The notes below the pieces were generated by a model. The model made no database searches and was not told the origin of the DNA. It saw only the letters and a list, made by a program, of their open reading frames with translations. From Rhizobium sp. P40RR-XXII (GTDB lineage: Bacteria > Pseudomonadota > Alphaproteobacteria > Rhizobiales > Rhizobiaceae), in NCBI RefSeq assembly GCF_012641405.1, contig NZ_JABAII010000001.1:372001-436000 (forward strand): DNA of 64,000 nucleotides, in the 5' to 3' direction. Of the stretch, positions 41,656-49,645 are shown in pieces (the stretch's first letter is position 1; every line of letters starts with the position of its first letter). Position numbers and translations under genes: made by a program.

Positions 41656-43440
41656 ATGAGCGATAAGGGTGCATCCAAGCGTCGCCTGCGTTCGCAGGAC
41701 TGGTTCGACAATCCCGATCATATCGATATGACGGCGCTCTATCTCGAGCGTTTCATGAATTACGGCATCACGCCGGAAGAGCTGCGATCCGGCAAGCCGA
41801 TCATCGGCATAGCCCAGAGCGGTAGCGACCTCACGCCCTGCAATCGTCATCACCTCGATCTTGCCAAGCGCGTGCGCGATGGCATCCGTGATGCCGGCGG
41901 CATTCCGATCGAATTCCCGACCCATCCGATCTTCGAGAACTGCAAGCGTCCGACGGCGGCGCTCGACCGCAATCTTGCCTATCTCGGTCTGGTGGAAGTG
42001 CTCTATGGCTATCCGCTCGATGGCGTCGTGCTGACAACCGGCTGCGACAAGACCACGCCGTCGGCACTGATGGCGGCCTCGACCGTCAATATTCCGGCAA
42101 TCGTTCTGTCCGGCGGCCCGATGCTCGATGGCTGGCATGAGGGAGAGCTTGCCGGATCGGGAACGGTGATCTGGCGTTCGCGCCGCAAGCTGGCGGCCGG
42201 AGAGATCGACGAGGAGGAGTTCATGGAGGCGTCGCTCGCCTCGGCGCCCTCGATCGGCCATTGCAACACCATGGGTACGGCCTCGACCATGAATGCCATG
42301 GCGGAAGCCCTCGGTATGTCGCTGACCGGGTGCGCCGCCATCCCCGGCGCCTATCGCGAGCGCGGCCAGATGGCCTATCGCACAGGAAAGCGTGCGGTGG
42401 AGTTGGTTCTCGCCGATATCAAGCCTTCGGACGTGCTGACGCGCGAGGCTTTCCTCAATGCCATCCGCGTCAACTCGGCCATCGGCGGCTCGACCAATGC
42501 GCAGCCGCATCTGGCTGCCATGGCCAAGCATGCGGGGGTCGAACTCTACCCCGGCGACTGGCAGGTGCATGGCTTCGACATTCCGCTGCTCACCAATATG
42601 CAGCCGGCGGGCGCCTATCTCGGCGAGCGCTTCCATCGCGCCGGCGGCGTTCCGGCTGTCATGTGGGAGCTACTGCAGGCCGGCAAGCTGGACGGAAGCT
42701 GTCCGACGGTTACAGGCAGAACGATGGCGGAGAATCTAAACGGCCGGGAGGCGACCGATCGCGAGGTCATCCGCCCCTTCGCCGAGCCGCTGAAGGAGCG
42801 CGCCGGCTTCCTCGTCCTCAAGGGCAATCTGTTCGATTTCGCCATCATGAAGATGAGCGTCGTTTCGGAGGAGTTCCGCAGCCGTTACCTGCAGGAGCCG
42901 GGCCATGAAGGTGTGTTCGAGGGCAGGGCTGTGGTCTTCGATGGATCGGAGGATTATCACAAGCGCATCAACGATCCCGGGCTCGGCATCGACGAGAGGA
43001 CCATCCTGGTAATCCGCGGAGCCGGGCCGATCGGCTGGCCGGGGTCGGCCGAGGTCGTCAACATGCAGCCTCCGGATGCTCTTCTGAAGCGGGGCATCCG
43101 CAGCCTTCCCACGATCGGTGACGGCCGCCAGTCGGGTACGGCCGACAGCCCATCCATCCTCAATGCATCGCCGGAAAGTGCTGCCGGCGGCGGCCTTGCC
43201 TGGCTCAGGACCGGCGACGTCATTCGCATCGATTTCAATCACGGCCGCTGCGACATGCTGGTGGACGAGGCGGAAATCGAGCGCCGCAAGGGCGACGGTA
43301 TTCCGGCCGTTCCGGCGGATGCGACGCCATGGCAGCGGATCTATCGCCGTTCGGTCACGCAGCTTTCCGATGGTGCCGTCCTCGATGGCGCGGCCGAGTT
43401 CCGCAATATCGCCGCAATACCGCCGAGGCATAACCATTAG
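41656..43440 (+). CDS. Sugar-acid dehydratase, IlvD/Edd family (D-xylonate dehydratase-like)
   Basis: Iron-sulfur dehydratase of 594 residues. It closely resembles Caulobacter xylonate dehydratase, with the opening RSQDWFDNPDHIDMTALYLE, TGCDKTTPSALMAASTVN, GHCNTMGTASTMNAMAEA and GDGRQSGTADSPSI. Cys of SDLTPCNRHH, TGCDKTT and GHCNTMG are the expected cluster ligands. It removes water from an aldonic acid to yield a 2-keto-3-deoxy acid. I used the ATG at 41656, with GAGGAAGAG in front, rather than the earlier frame start inside the previous gene. L-arabinonate or D-gluconate are alternative substrates. Confidence 0.88.
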   Translation: MSDKGASKRRLRSQDWFDNPDHIDMTALYLERFMNYGITPEELRSGKPIIGIAQSGSDLTPCNRHHLDLAKRVRDGIRDAGGIPIEFPTHPIFENCKRPTAALDRNLAYLGLVEVLYGYPLDGVVLTTGCDKTTPSALMAASTVNIPAIVLSGGPMLDGWHEGELAGSGTVIWRSRRKLAAGEIDEEEFMEASLASAPSIGHCNTMGTASTMNAMAEALGMSLTGCAAIPGAYRERGQMAYRTGKRAVELVLADIKPSDVLTREAFLNAIRVNSAIGGSTNAQPHLAAMAKHAGVELYPGDWQVHGFDIPLLTNMQPAGAYLGERFHRAGGVPAVMWELLQAGKLDGSCPTVTGRTMAENLNGREATDREVIRPFAEPLKERAGFLVLKGNLFDFAIMKMSVVSEEFRSRYLQEPGHEGVFEGRAVVFDGSEDYHKRINDPGLGIDERTILVIRGAGPIGWPGSAEVVNMQPPDALLKRGIRSLPTIGDGRQSGTADSPSILNASPESAAGGGLAWLRTGDVIRIDFNHGRCDMLVDEAEIERRKGDGIPAVPADATPWQRIYRRSVTQLSDGAVLDGAAEFRNIAAIPPRHNH

Positions 43441-43502
43441 CGCCGGACGATTTTAGGTCGAAGCAACTTAAAATCTGAATCCGCGCTGGAATCAAATGAG
43501 TA

Positions 43503-43549
43503 GGGCATGATGTCGTCGTAAGCCGCTTACACTTTTCGGCATCATGCTC
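43503..43549. repeat. Rhizobial GCATGATG/CATCATGC palindrome
   Basis: GGCATGATG and CATCATGC enclose GTCGTCGTAAGCCGCTTACACTTTTCG-type sequence. It is a member of the same mosaic class as the RIME-like copies, located between the dehydratase and the GGDEF-EAL gene. Confidence 0.6.
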
Positions 43550-43680
43550 CAGTTGGGATATCAAAAAACTGCTGACCGAACGCCAATGCGCTGCCGTTAA
43601 AGTTCGTGAAAGGGAGTGGTGCATATATACTTAGCAGCAGTTATGCGGTCTCTTCAGTTTCCGAAGGGGGGTGGAACTCT

Positions 43681-45507
43681 TTGGCAGAGACGATATCAGG
43701 GCGAAGCGAAGAAGAGTTCCAGGACCTTTTGAGAAGGCTGGAGCTGGCGCTGGAGGCGTCTCAAATCGGCGTTTGGCAGCATAACGTCAACGAACAGGAG
43801 CTGCTCTGGGACCAGCAGATGCACAAGCTCTACGGGACCGGGCGCCACAATCGCCGGGTTTCCTCGAATGTCTGGTTTAAGGCCCTGCATCCCGAGGATC
43901 AGGAAGGGGCGGTCAACGACTTCCAGGTCGCGCTTGAAGGGAAGGGCTTCTACAACTCGCAGTTCCGCATCATTTTGCCCGATGGCGAGGTGCGCCATCT
44001 GCGCTCGCGCGCGCATTATTATGAAGATGCGCATGGTGCGCCTTCCTTCATCGGTGCCGAATGGGATGTAACCGCCGACGTACTGCTCAATCGCGAGCTG
44101 ACCAGCCAGAAGGCCATTGCGGAGGCCCGCGCCGTCGCGCTGGAGCAGAGCCGCGCGCGAATCGAGCATGCCGCCGATCACGATTATCTCACCGGCCTTC
44201 CCAACCGGCGCTATTTCGATCGGCGATTGGCCGAATTGCGCAATGACGCGTCTATCGAGACGTTGGCCGTGCTCCATATCGATCTCGACGGGTTCAAGGA
44301 GATCAACGACAAATGGGGTCATGCGGCCGGCGACGCGACATTGCAGAGTGCGGCCGCGCGCGTATCGGGAGCCATAACCGCCAACGACATCGTCGCGCGT
44401 ATCGGCGGCGATGAATTCGTCGCTGTCCTGGTGAATGTCGGCAGCGCCGAGAGGCTGGAAGCGATCGCGAATGATATCTTCGGGCGATTGCGACGCGAGG
44501 TGCGTTTCGGCAATGAGATGCTGCGGTTCGGCGCCTCCATCGGTGTGGCCATGAGCGAGGCCGGGAGCGCCGGCAATCTGCTGGCCGAATCCGACGTCGC
44601 CCTTTTCCAGGCCAAGAAGCTCGGCCGCAACCGGGTGGAGTTCTTCACGCCGAAGCTGCAATCCGACCTGCAGGCGGAACGCCAATTGGCCGACGAATTG
44701 CGCTTGGCGCCGGTGCTGCGTCAGATCGAGCCCTTCTATCAGATTCAAGTGGATGCCCACAGCCGCCGCATTGTCGGGCTGGAGGCACTGGCACGCTGGC
44801 GACATCCGGAAAGGGGATTGTTGAGCCCGATCGCGTTCCTGAAGGTGGCTGACGAATACGGGCTCACCGCCGAGATCGATGCGGCGGTCCTGAGGCGCGC
44901 GCTTGCTGATCGGTCGGACTGGGCGTCGCTGGGTCTCTCGCCGCCGCGCATTGCCGTCAATATCTCCGGGCGCCGGCTTGCCGATCCAGATCTGATCGAA
45001 GGGTTGTTGGCGCTCAGGATACCCCGCAATGCCATCGCTTTCGAACTGGTCGAAACTATCTTTCTCGATGCTCCCGACGACCAGGTGCTTGCCAACATCG
45101 CCGGCATCAAGGAGATGGGAATCGATATCGAGATCGATGATTTCGGCTCGGGCCACGCGTCGCTGATCGGCCTGGTTACGCTGAAGCCGAAGCGGTTGAA
45201 GATCGACCGGCAACTGGTGACGGCGGTAACGGTGTCCGATGAGCAGCGCCGGCTTGTCGGCTCCATCGTCGATATTGCGCGGGCCTTGAATGTCGAGGTC
45301 GTTGCCGAAGGAGTCGAGACCGAAGAACATGCGCGCATCCTGGCCGAGGTCGGCTGCGACGAACTCCAAGGTTATGCCATCGGCTATCCCGCCTCGGAAA
45401 GCGAGGTTGTCGCGTTGCTGAAATCGGCTGTTGTCGTGGATAAGAGCCGGCCGACGGCGGGCGCGGGCGCTACTGGATCTGCAAGGCGGCGATCAAGCCG
45501 TAGCTGA
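43681..45507 (+). CDS. PAS-GGDEF-EAL cyclic-di-GMP protein
   Basis: Bifunctional signalling protein of 608 residues. A PAS domain (ELALEASQIGVWQHN to FIGAEWDVTADVLL) precedes GGDEF (intact RIGGDEFVAVLV) and EAL (VGLEALARW, FELVETIF, DDFGSG, EGVETEEHA). Both catalytic signatures are present, so it may make and degrade c-di-GMP. I chose a TTG at 43681, which has a strong AGGGGGGTGG eight bases upstream; the GTG at 43606 has no clear ribosome-binding site. The 3' end overlaps the convergent yeiH gene by 38 bp. Confidence 0.85.
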   Translation: MAETISGRSEEEFQDLLRRLELALEASQIGVWQHNVNEQELLWDQQMHKLYGTGRHNRRVSSNVWFKALHPEDQEGAVNDFQVALEGKGFYNSQFRIILPDGEVRHLRSRAHYYEDAHGAPSFIGAEWDVTADVLLNRELTSQKAIAEARAVALEQSRARIEHAADHDYLTGLPNRRYFDRRLAELRNDASIETLAVLHIDLDGFKEINDKWGHAAGDATLQSAAARVSGAITANDIVARIGGDEFVAVLVNVGSAERLEAIANDIFGRLRREVRFGNEMLRFGASIGVAMSEAGSAGNLLAESDVALFQAKKLGRNRVEFFTPKLQSDLQAERQLADELRLAPVLRQIEPFYQIQVDAHSRRIVGLEALARWRHPERGLLSPIAFLKVADEYGLTAEIDAAVLRRALADRSDWASLGLSPPRIAVNISGRRLADPDLIEGLLALRIPRNAIAFELVETIFLDAPDDQVLANIAGIKEMGIDIEIDDFGSGHASLIGLVTLKPKRLKIDRQLVTAVTVSDEQRRLVGSIVDIARALNVEVVAEGVETEEHARILAEVGCDELQGYAIGYPASESEVVALLKSAVVVDKSRPTAGAGATGSARRRSSRS

Positions 45508-46492
45508 TGACGCCGAGCATCAGCAGCGACAATGTCGCGGCGGCAATGACCCGGCCGCCGGCATGCGCGACGGAGCGGATATTCACGGACAAGCCGAGTG
45601 CCGCCATGGCGATGACGGTCAGGATGCCTGACACCACCTCCATCGGGGCAACCAGCGCATCCGGAATGAGGCCGAAGGAACGCAATGCCATCAGCCCGAG
45701 AAAGCCGCAGATGAACCAGGGAACAAGCGAATAATGATGATTGCCGCGCGCGTCGGCGCCAACTGCCTCAGCCTTGGTGATGATGCCGAACAGAAAGATC
45801 ACGGGACCCAGCATCAGGACGCGGACGAGCTTGACGAGCGTGCCGGTCTGGACGGCGAGCAGGCCGACGGGCGCGGTCGCGGCCAGCACCTGCGGCACCG
45901 CATAGACGGTCAGTCCTGCCAGGGTCCCGTATTGCGGCACGCTCATGCCGAGGTGGAAATAGAGTAGCGGCAGCAGAAACACAGCCGCAATGCCAAGGAC
46001 GGCGGTGAAGGCGAGTGCCGCGGCAATCTCCTGCGAATCCGCCTCGATTACGGGAGCAACGGCCACGATCGCCGAGTTGCCGCATATCGAATTGCCGCAG
46101 GCGATCAGCGTTGCCAGCTTCGGCGGCAGGCCAAGCGCCCGTCCGATGACGTAAGTGGCGGCGATCGACAAAATCACGACGATGGCGATGCCGGCGATGA
46201 GCCAAACGCCTGCGCCGCGAATGGCGGAGAGGCTGATTGAGGCGCCGAGAAGCACGATGGCAATTTCCAGCAGGATCTTGGCGCTGAAATCGATGCCCGG
46301 CTTCATCGCTGGCTTCAGCGGCTTGAGAGTGCAGACGGCGATGCCGAGCGCGATGGCAAGCACCAGGCTTTCGATCCATCGGCCTCCGAACAGGCCGATT
46401 TCAATATGCTCGCCGGCGTAGGCGAGAAGGGCGACGGCACAGGTGAGTGCGAGGCCGGGGAGGATCGTGTTTGCGCGTTGAGCAAGAGACAT
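45470..46492 (-). CDS. yeiH: YeiH family putative sulfate exporter (UPF0324)
   Basis: A 340-residue membrane protein with roughly ten spans. The YeiH signature is present as GNSICGNSAIVAVAPVIEAD and ILLEIAIVLLGASISLSAIRG, with a C-terminal FICGFLGLMALRSFGLIP block. Family members export sulfite/sulfate and are typically divergent from a LysR gene, as here (46609-47532). Its 3' end is overlapped by the GGDEF-EAL gene, an unusually tight convergent arrangement. Confidence 0.88.
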   Translation of the reverse strand: MSLAQRANTILPGLALTCAVALLAYAGEHIEIGLFGGRWIESLVLAIALGIAVCTLKPLKPAMKPGIDFSAKILLEIAIVLLGASISLSAIRGAGVWLIAGIAIVVILSIAATYVIGRALGLPPKLATLIACGNSICGNSAIVAVAPVIEADSQEIAAALAFTAVLGIAAVFLLPLLYFHLGMSVPQYGTLAGLTVYAVPQVLAATAPVGLLAVQTGTLVKLVRVLMLGPVIFLFGIITKAEAVGADARGNHHYSLVPWFICGFLGLMALRSFGLIPDALVAPMEVVSGILTVIAMAALGLSVNIRSVAHAGGRVIAAATLSLLMLGVISYGLIAALQIQ

Positions 46493-46561
46493 ATGGTGCC
46501 GTCATTCGTTTGGTATGCTTTGGTGACGGGCGGAAAGTCTCATCTGTCGATGTCGACATCC

Positions 46562-46590
46562 ATCGAATATTATCCTATGTATCGTTCGAT
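46562..46590. promoter_or_regulatory. LysR box candidate ATCGAA-N17-TTCGAT
   Basis: Six-base exact inverted arms 46562-46567 and 46585-46590, 19 bp upstream of the LysR start and 70 bp upstream of the yeiH start. It fits a shared LysR operator. Confidence 0.45.
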
Positions 46591-46608
46591 AAATTAGAAT
46601 GATTTCCC

Positions 46609-47532
46609 ATGACCTTCGAGCAGCTTGCAATTTTTGTCGCCGTCGCCGAACGAGAACATCTGACCAATGCAGCAGAAGCCATCCACCTGACGCCTTCGGC
46701 CGTCAGCTCGGCGATCAAGAACCTCGAGGCTTACTACGGCGTGGAGCTATTTCATCGCGTCGGCCGGCGGATCGAACTGACGGAGACGGGACGCTCCTTC
46801 CTGGGTGAAGCCAAGGCGACGCTCGCACGCGTACGCTCGGCCGAACTCATGCTGTCCGAGCTAGGCGGCCTGCAGCGTGGGCGGCTCAGCCTCTATGCGA
46901 GCCAGACCATCGCCAGCTACTGGCTGCCGCCGCTGCTGATGCGGTTTCATCGCGATTACCCCGGTATCGAACTGGATCTGACGATCGGTAACACGCGAAC
47001 CGTCACCGAGGCCGTTATCGACGGCGCGGCCGAGCTGGGTTTCGTCGAGGGCGAGGTGGACGCGCCGGCGCTGTCGATGAAGATCGTCGCACAGGATGCG
47101 CTCGTCATCGTCGTGCCGCCACATCATCCCTGGGCGGACGGGCGTCAGCTGACGGTTGCTGACCTTGTCGCCGCGACCTCCTGGGTAATGCGTGAAGAAG
47201 GCTCGGGCACCCGTTCGGAATTCGAGAATGCGGTTGCCAAGCTCGGCGCTTTGCCGCGCGATCTCAAAGTGGCGCTCGTCCTGCCATCGAATGAAGCCGT
47301 ACTGTCGGCGGTCTGCGTGGGAGAAAGTGCCGCTGCCATTTCCAGCGCGGCGGCCAGAGCCTATCTCGGGCAAGGACTGCTGGTTCAGGCAACGTTCGAT
47401 CTCCCGGCCCGCAGCTTCCGGCTGCTGCGCCACAAGGAGCGCCATGCCAGCAAGGCGGCCCAGACGCTGGAAGGCATGTGTAAGAATTACCGTGAGTCCA
47501 TCGCCTTCGATACGGATGAGCGCGGTCAATAG
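46609..47532 (+). CDS. LysR family transcriptional regulator (YeiE-like)
   Basis: LysR regulator of 307 residues. The HTH is VAVAEREHLTNAAEAIHLTPSAVSSAIKNLEAY, followed by the RGRLSLYASQTIASYWLPPL region of CysB-like effector domains. The partner yeiH gene is divergent. It probably senses sulfite or sulfate-related signals and drives yeiH. Confidence 0.9.
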   Translation: MTFEQLAIFVAVAEREHLTNAAEAIHLTPSAVSSAIKNLEAYYGVELFHRVGRRIELTETGRSFLGEAKATLARVRSAELMLSELGGLQRGRLSLYASQTIASYWLPPLLMRFHRDYPGIELDLTIGNTRTVTEAVIDGAAELGFVEGEVDAPALSMKIVAQDALVIVVPPHHPWADGRQLTVADLVAATSWVMREEGSGTRSEFENAVAKLGALPRDLKVALVLPSNEAVLSAVCVGESAAAISSAAARAYLGQGLLVQATFDLPARSFRLLRHKERHASKAAQTLEGMCKNYRESIAFDTDERGQ

Positions 47533-47634
47533 CCTGACGTGGGCGATCGCCTGTAGCTTCGATATCTCTTTCGTGCGTTTGTCGGCAGATATCGCCGACC
47601 ATTTTTCCAGGCGGCTCGAAAGAGTTGCCACCGT

Positions 47635-48444
47635 CTATCGCCGCTCAGCCCGTTGGCGGTTGGCGACCACGAGTTCGATGTTGTTGCGCTCAAGCATGGC
47701 GCGAATGTCTGATGGTGGCGTGTCGTCGGTGACCAGCACGTCGAAGGTTGCCGGCTCGCTCAGGACGATGGGTGCGCTGCGTCCGAATTTGGCGCTGTCG
47801 GCGACGATGATGCAGTTCTCGGCGCGGCCGGCCGCTTCCCGGGAATATTCCGCTTCTTCGAGATCGTGCAGCATGAAGCCGGAGGTGGCGTTGATGGCGC
47901 CGACCGACAGGATGGCATGGCGTATGTTGAAGCGGCGCAGGAAATTGGCCGCTTCCATGCCGAAGGCGCCGCCGTCATGGCCACGCAGCTCGCCGCCGGC
48001 GAAGAAGACGCGGTTGCCGTTGCGGGTCGCGAGCGCGTGAGCGACCGCGACGGCATTGGTGACGACGAAGAGGTTCTGGTGCTTCTGCAGCGCGACGGCG
48101 ATGAAGGCGGTGGTCGAGCCGACATCGAGGAAGAGCGTATCACCGTCCTCGATCATCGATGCGACGGAGGCGGCGATCATCCGCTTGGCCTCCGCATTCT
48201 CGTTCATGCGCAGATGCAGCGGCGGCTCGATCATCGAGTCCTTGATGTGGACCCCGCCATGCACCTTGGTGACCAGCCCGTTGGCTTCGAGGCTACGGAT
48301 GTTGCGGCGGATGGTTTCTTCGGAAACGCCGAGCCGTTCGGCCAGGAACTGGATGCGGCTTGCGCCGCCGGCCAGGCGCAGTTCCTCCAGAATCTCGCGT
48401 TCGCGATGATTGGAGTGAAGCGGTGGCTGGGATATGCCCGACAT
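47635..48444 (-). CDS. DeoR family transcriptional regulator
   Basis: DeoR regulator of 269 residues. The HTH is FLAERLGVSEETIRRNIRSLEANGLV, followed by the HGGVHI segment and a sugar-phosphate-isomerase-like ligand domain (DTLFLDVGSTTAFIA; FFAGGELRGHDGGAFG). The ATG at 48444 follows AGGATCAGCAACC; the longer frame lacks a ribosome-binding site. It is divergent from the phosphotransferase and dehydrogenase genes and probably represses them. Confidence 0.88.
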   Translation of the reverse strand: MSGISQPPLHSNHREREILEELRLAGGASRIQFLAERLGVSEETIRRNIRSLEANGLVTKVHGGVHIKDSMIEPPLHLRMNENAEAKRMIAASVASMIEDGDTLFLDVGSTTAFIAVALQKHQNLFVVTNAVAVAHALATRNGNRVFFAGGELRGHDGGAFGMEAANFLRRFNIRHAILSVGAINATSGFMLHDLEEAEYSREAAGRAENCIIVADSAKFGRSAPIVLSEPATFDVLVTDDTPPSDIRAMLERNNIELVVANRQRAERR

Positions 48445-48757
48445 GGTTGCTGATCCTATTGAGGGTATTGATCCCGAAATGTGCTTGGCATCTGGAATGA
48501 CTGACCCTGTCGCCGCCAGAGGCGTCAACGCGCACAGGCTTGATCCGATTGCCTCGCGCTTGAGTTTTTAAGGCAAATCTCACCTATGGTGAAGCGTCGT
48601 GTTTGCGATATCCATAGCTCATCGAGTTCGAATGACATCTCAAAACCAACAAAAAGCCAAGTATTCGTTTCATTTTGTGGGATGCCCCTTGACAGCTTCG
48701 CGTTTGTAAGGAACCTTTCTCATCCGAAGGATGCTCAGCAGTGGTACCGGAGGGGGA
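48445..48757. promoter_or_regulatory. Divergent promoter region deoR / phosphotransferase
   Basis: A 313-bp region without a gene. A TTCGAATGACATCTCAAAAC stretch and a TTCGTTTCATTTTG stretch are loosely repeated and might be DeoR half-sites; this is weak. Confidence 0.3.
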
Positions 48758-49636
48758 ATGACTGCGACGCCGGAAGACAGGATCCATTCTCTCGGCATCT
48801 GGCACGGGTCGATCGAGATCGCCCCGCTGGTCGGCGGCATCACCAATCGCAACTATCTGGTTGGCAATGCAGGCCGGCGTTTCGTCGTCCGGCTCGGGGC
48901 GGATATTCCCGTTCACCACATCAGCCGGGTCAATGAGCTGGCGGCGAGCAGGGCTGCCCATGCAGCCGGTCTTTCGCCCGCCGTCATCCATCACGAGCCC
49001 GGCATACTGGTGCTTGACTATATCGACGCAAAGCCGCTGGTGGCCGATGATATAGGTGACCCCGCAATGATGGCCCGTGTCGTGGCGCTTGTCCGGTCCT
49101 GTCATCGCGATGTCGGCAAGCATTTTCGCGGTCCGGCCGTAATCTTCTGGGTTTTCCATGTGGTCAGGGACTACGCGGCCGTTCTGAAGGCTGGCGATAG
49201 CCGGCACAAGTCGCTGCTCCCTTCCTTTCTGGAGATCGCCGAGCGGCTCGAACGCGAGGCTGGTCCCTTCGAGATCGCCTTCGGCCACAATGATCTGCTG
49301 GCCGCGAATTTCCTCGACGACGGCAAGCGGCTCTGGCTGATCGATTGGGACTATGCCGGGTTCAACACGCCGCTTTTCGATCTCGGCGGTCTTGCCTCCA
49401 ACAATGAATTCTCCGAAGCGCTGGAAGAGGCGATGCTGGAAGCCTATTTCGAGGCCCCCGTGAGCGACGATCTGCGCCGGCGCTATCAGGCGATGAAATG
49501 CGCCTCTCTCCTGCGCGAGACGATGTGGAGCATGGTTTCGGAAATCCATTCCGACATCGATTTCGATTATTCTTCCTACACGGCTGAAAATCTGCGGCGG
49601 TTCGAGAGCGCCTGGCAGGGCTTTCGCGACTCTTGA
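48758..49636 (+). CDS. Choline/ethanolamine-kinase-like phosphotransferase (APH/LicA fold)
   Basis: Protein-kinase-like small-molecule phosphotransferase of 292 residues. The catalytic loop is FGHNDLLAANFL (Asp followed by Asn), and the metal-binding DWDYAGFNTPLFDLGG is the equivalent of the DFG segment. It most resembles LicA-type choline kinases. The ATG at 48758 lies within GGAGGGGGAATG. It precedes the dimethylglycine-dehydrogenase-like gene by 9 bp, so choline or an ethanolamine-like alcohol is a reasonable substrate. Confidence 0.83.
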   Translation: MTATPEDRIHSLGIWHGSIEIAPLVGGITNRNYLVGNAGRRFVVRLGADIPVHHISRVNELAASRAAHAAGLSPAVIHHEPGILVLDYIDAKPLVADDIGDPAMMARVVALVRSCHRDVGKHFRGPAVIFWVFHVVRDYAAVLKAGDSRHKSLLPSFLEIAERLEREAGPFEIAFGHNDLLAANFLDDGKRLWLIDWDYAGFNTPLFDLGGLASNNEFSEALEEAMLEAYFEAPVSDDLRRRYQAMKCASLLRETMWSMVSEIHSDIDFDYSSYTAENLRRFESAWQGFRDS

Positions 49637-49645
49637 GGTGATGCA

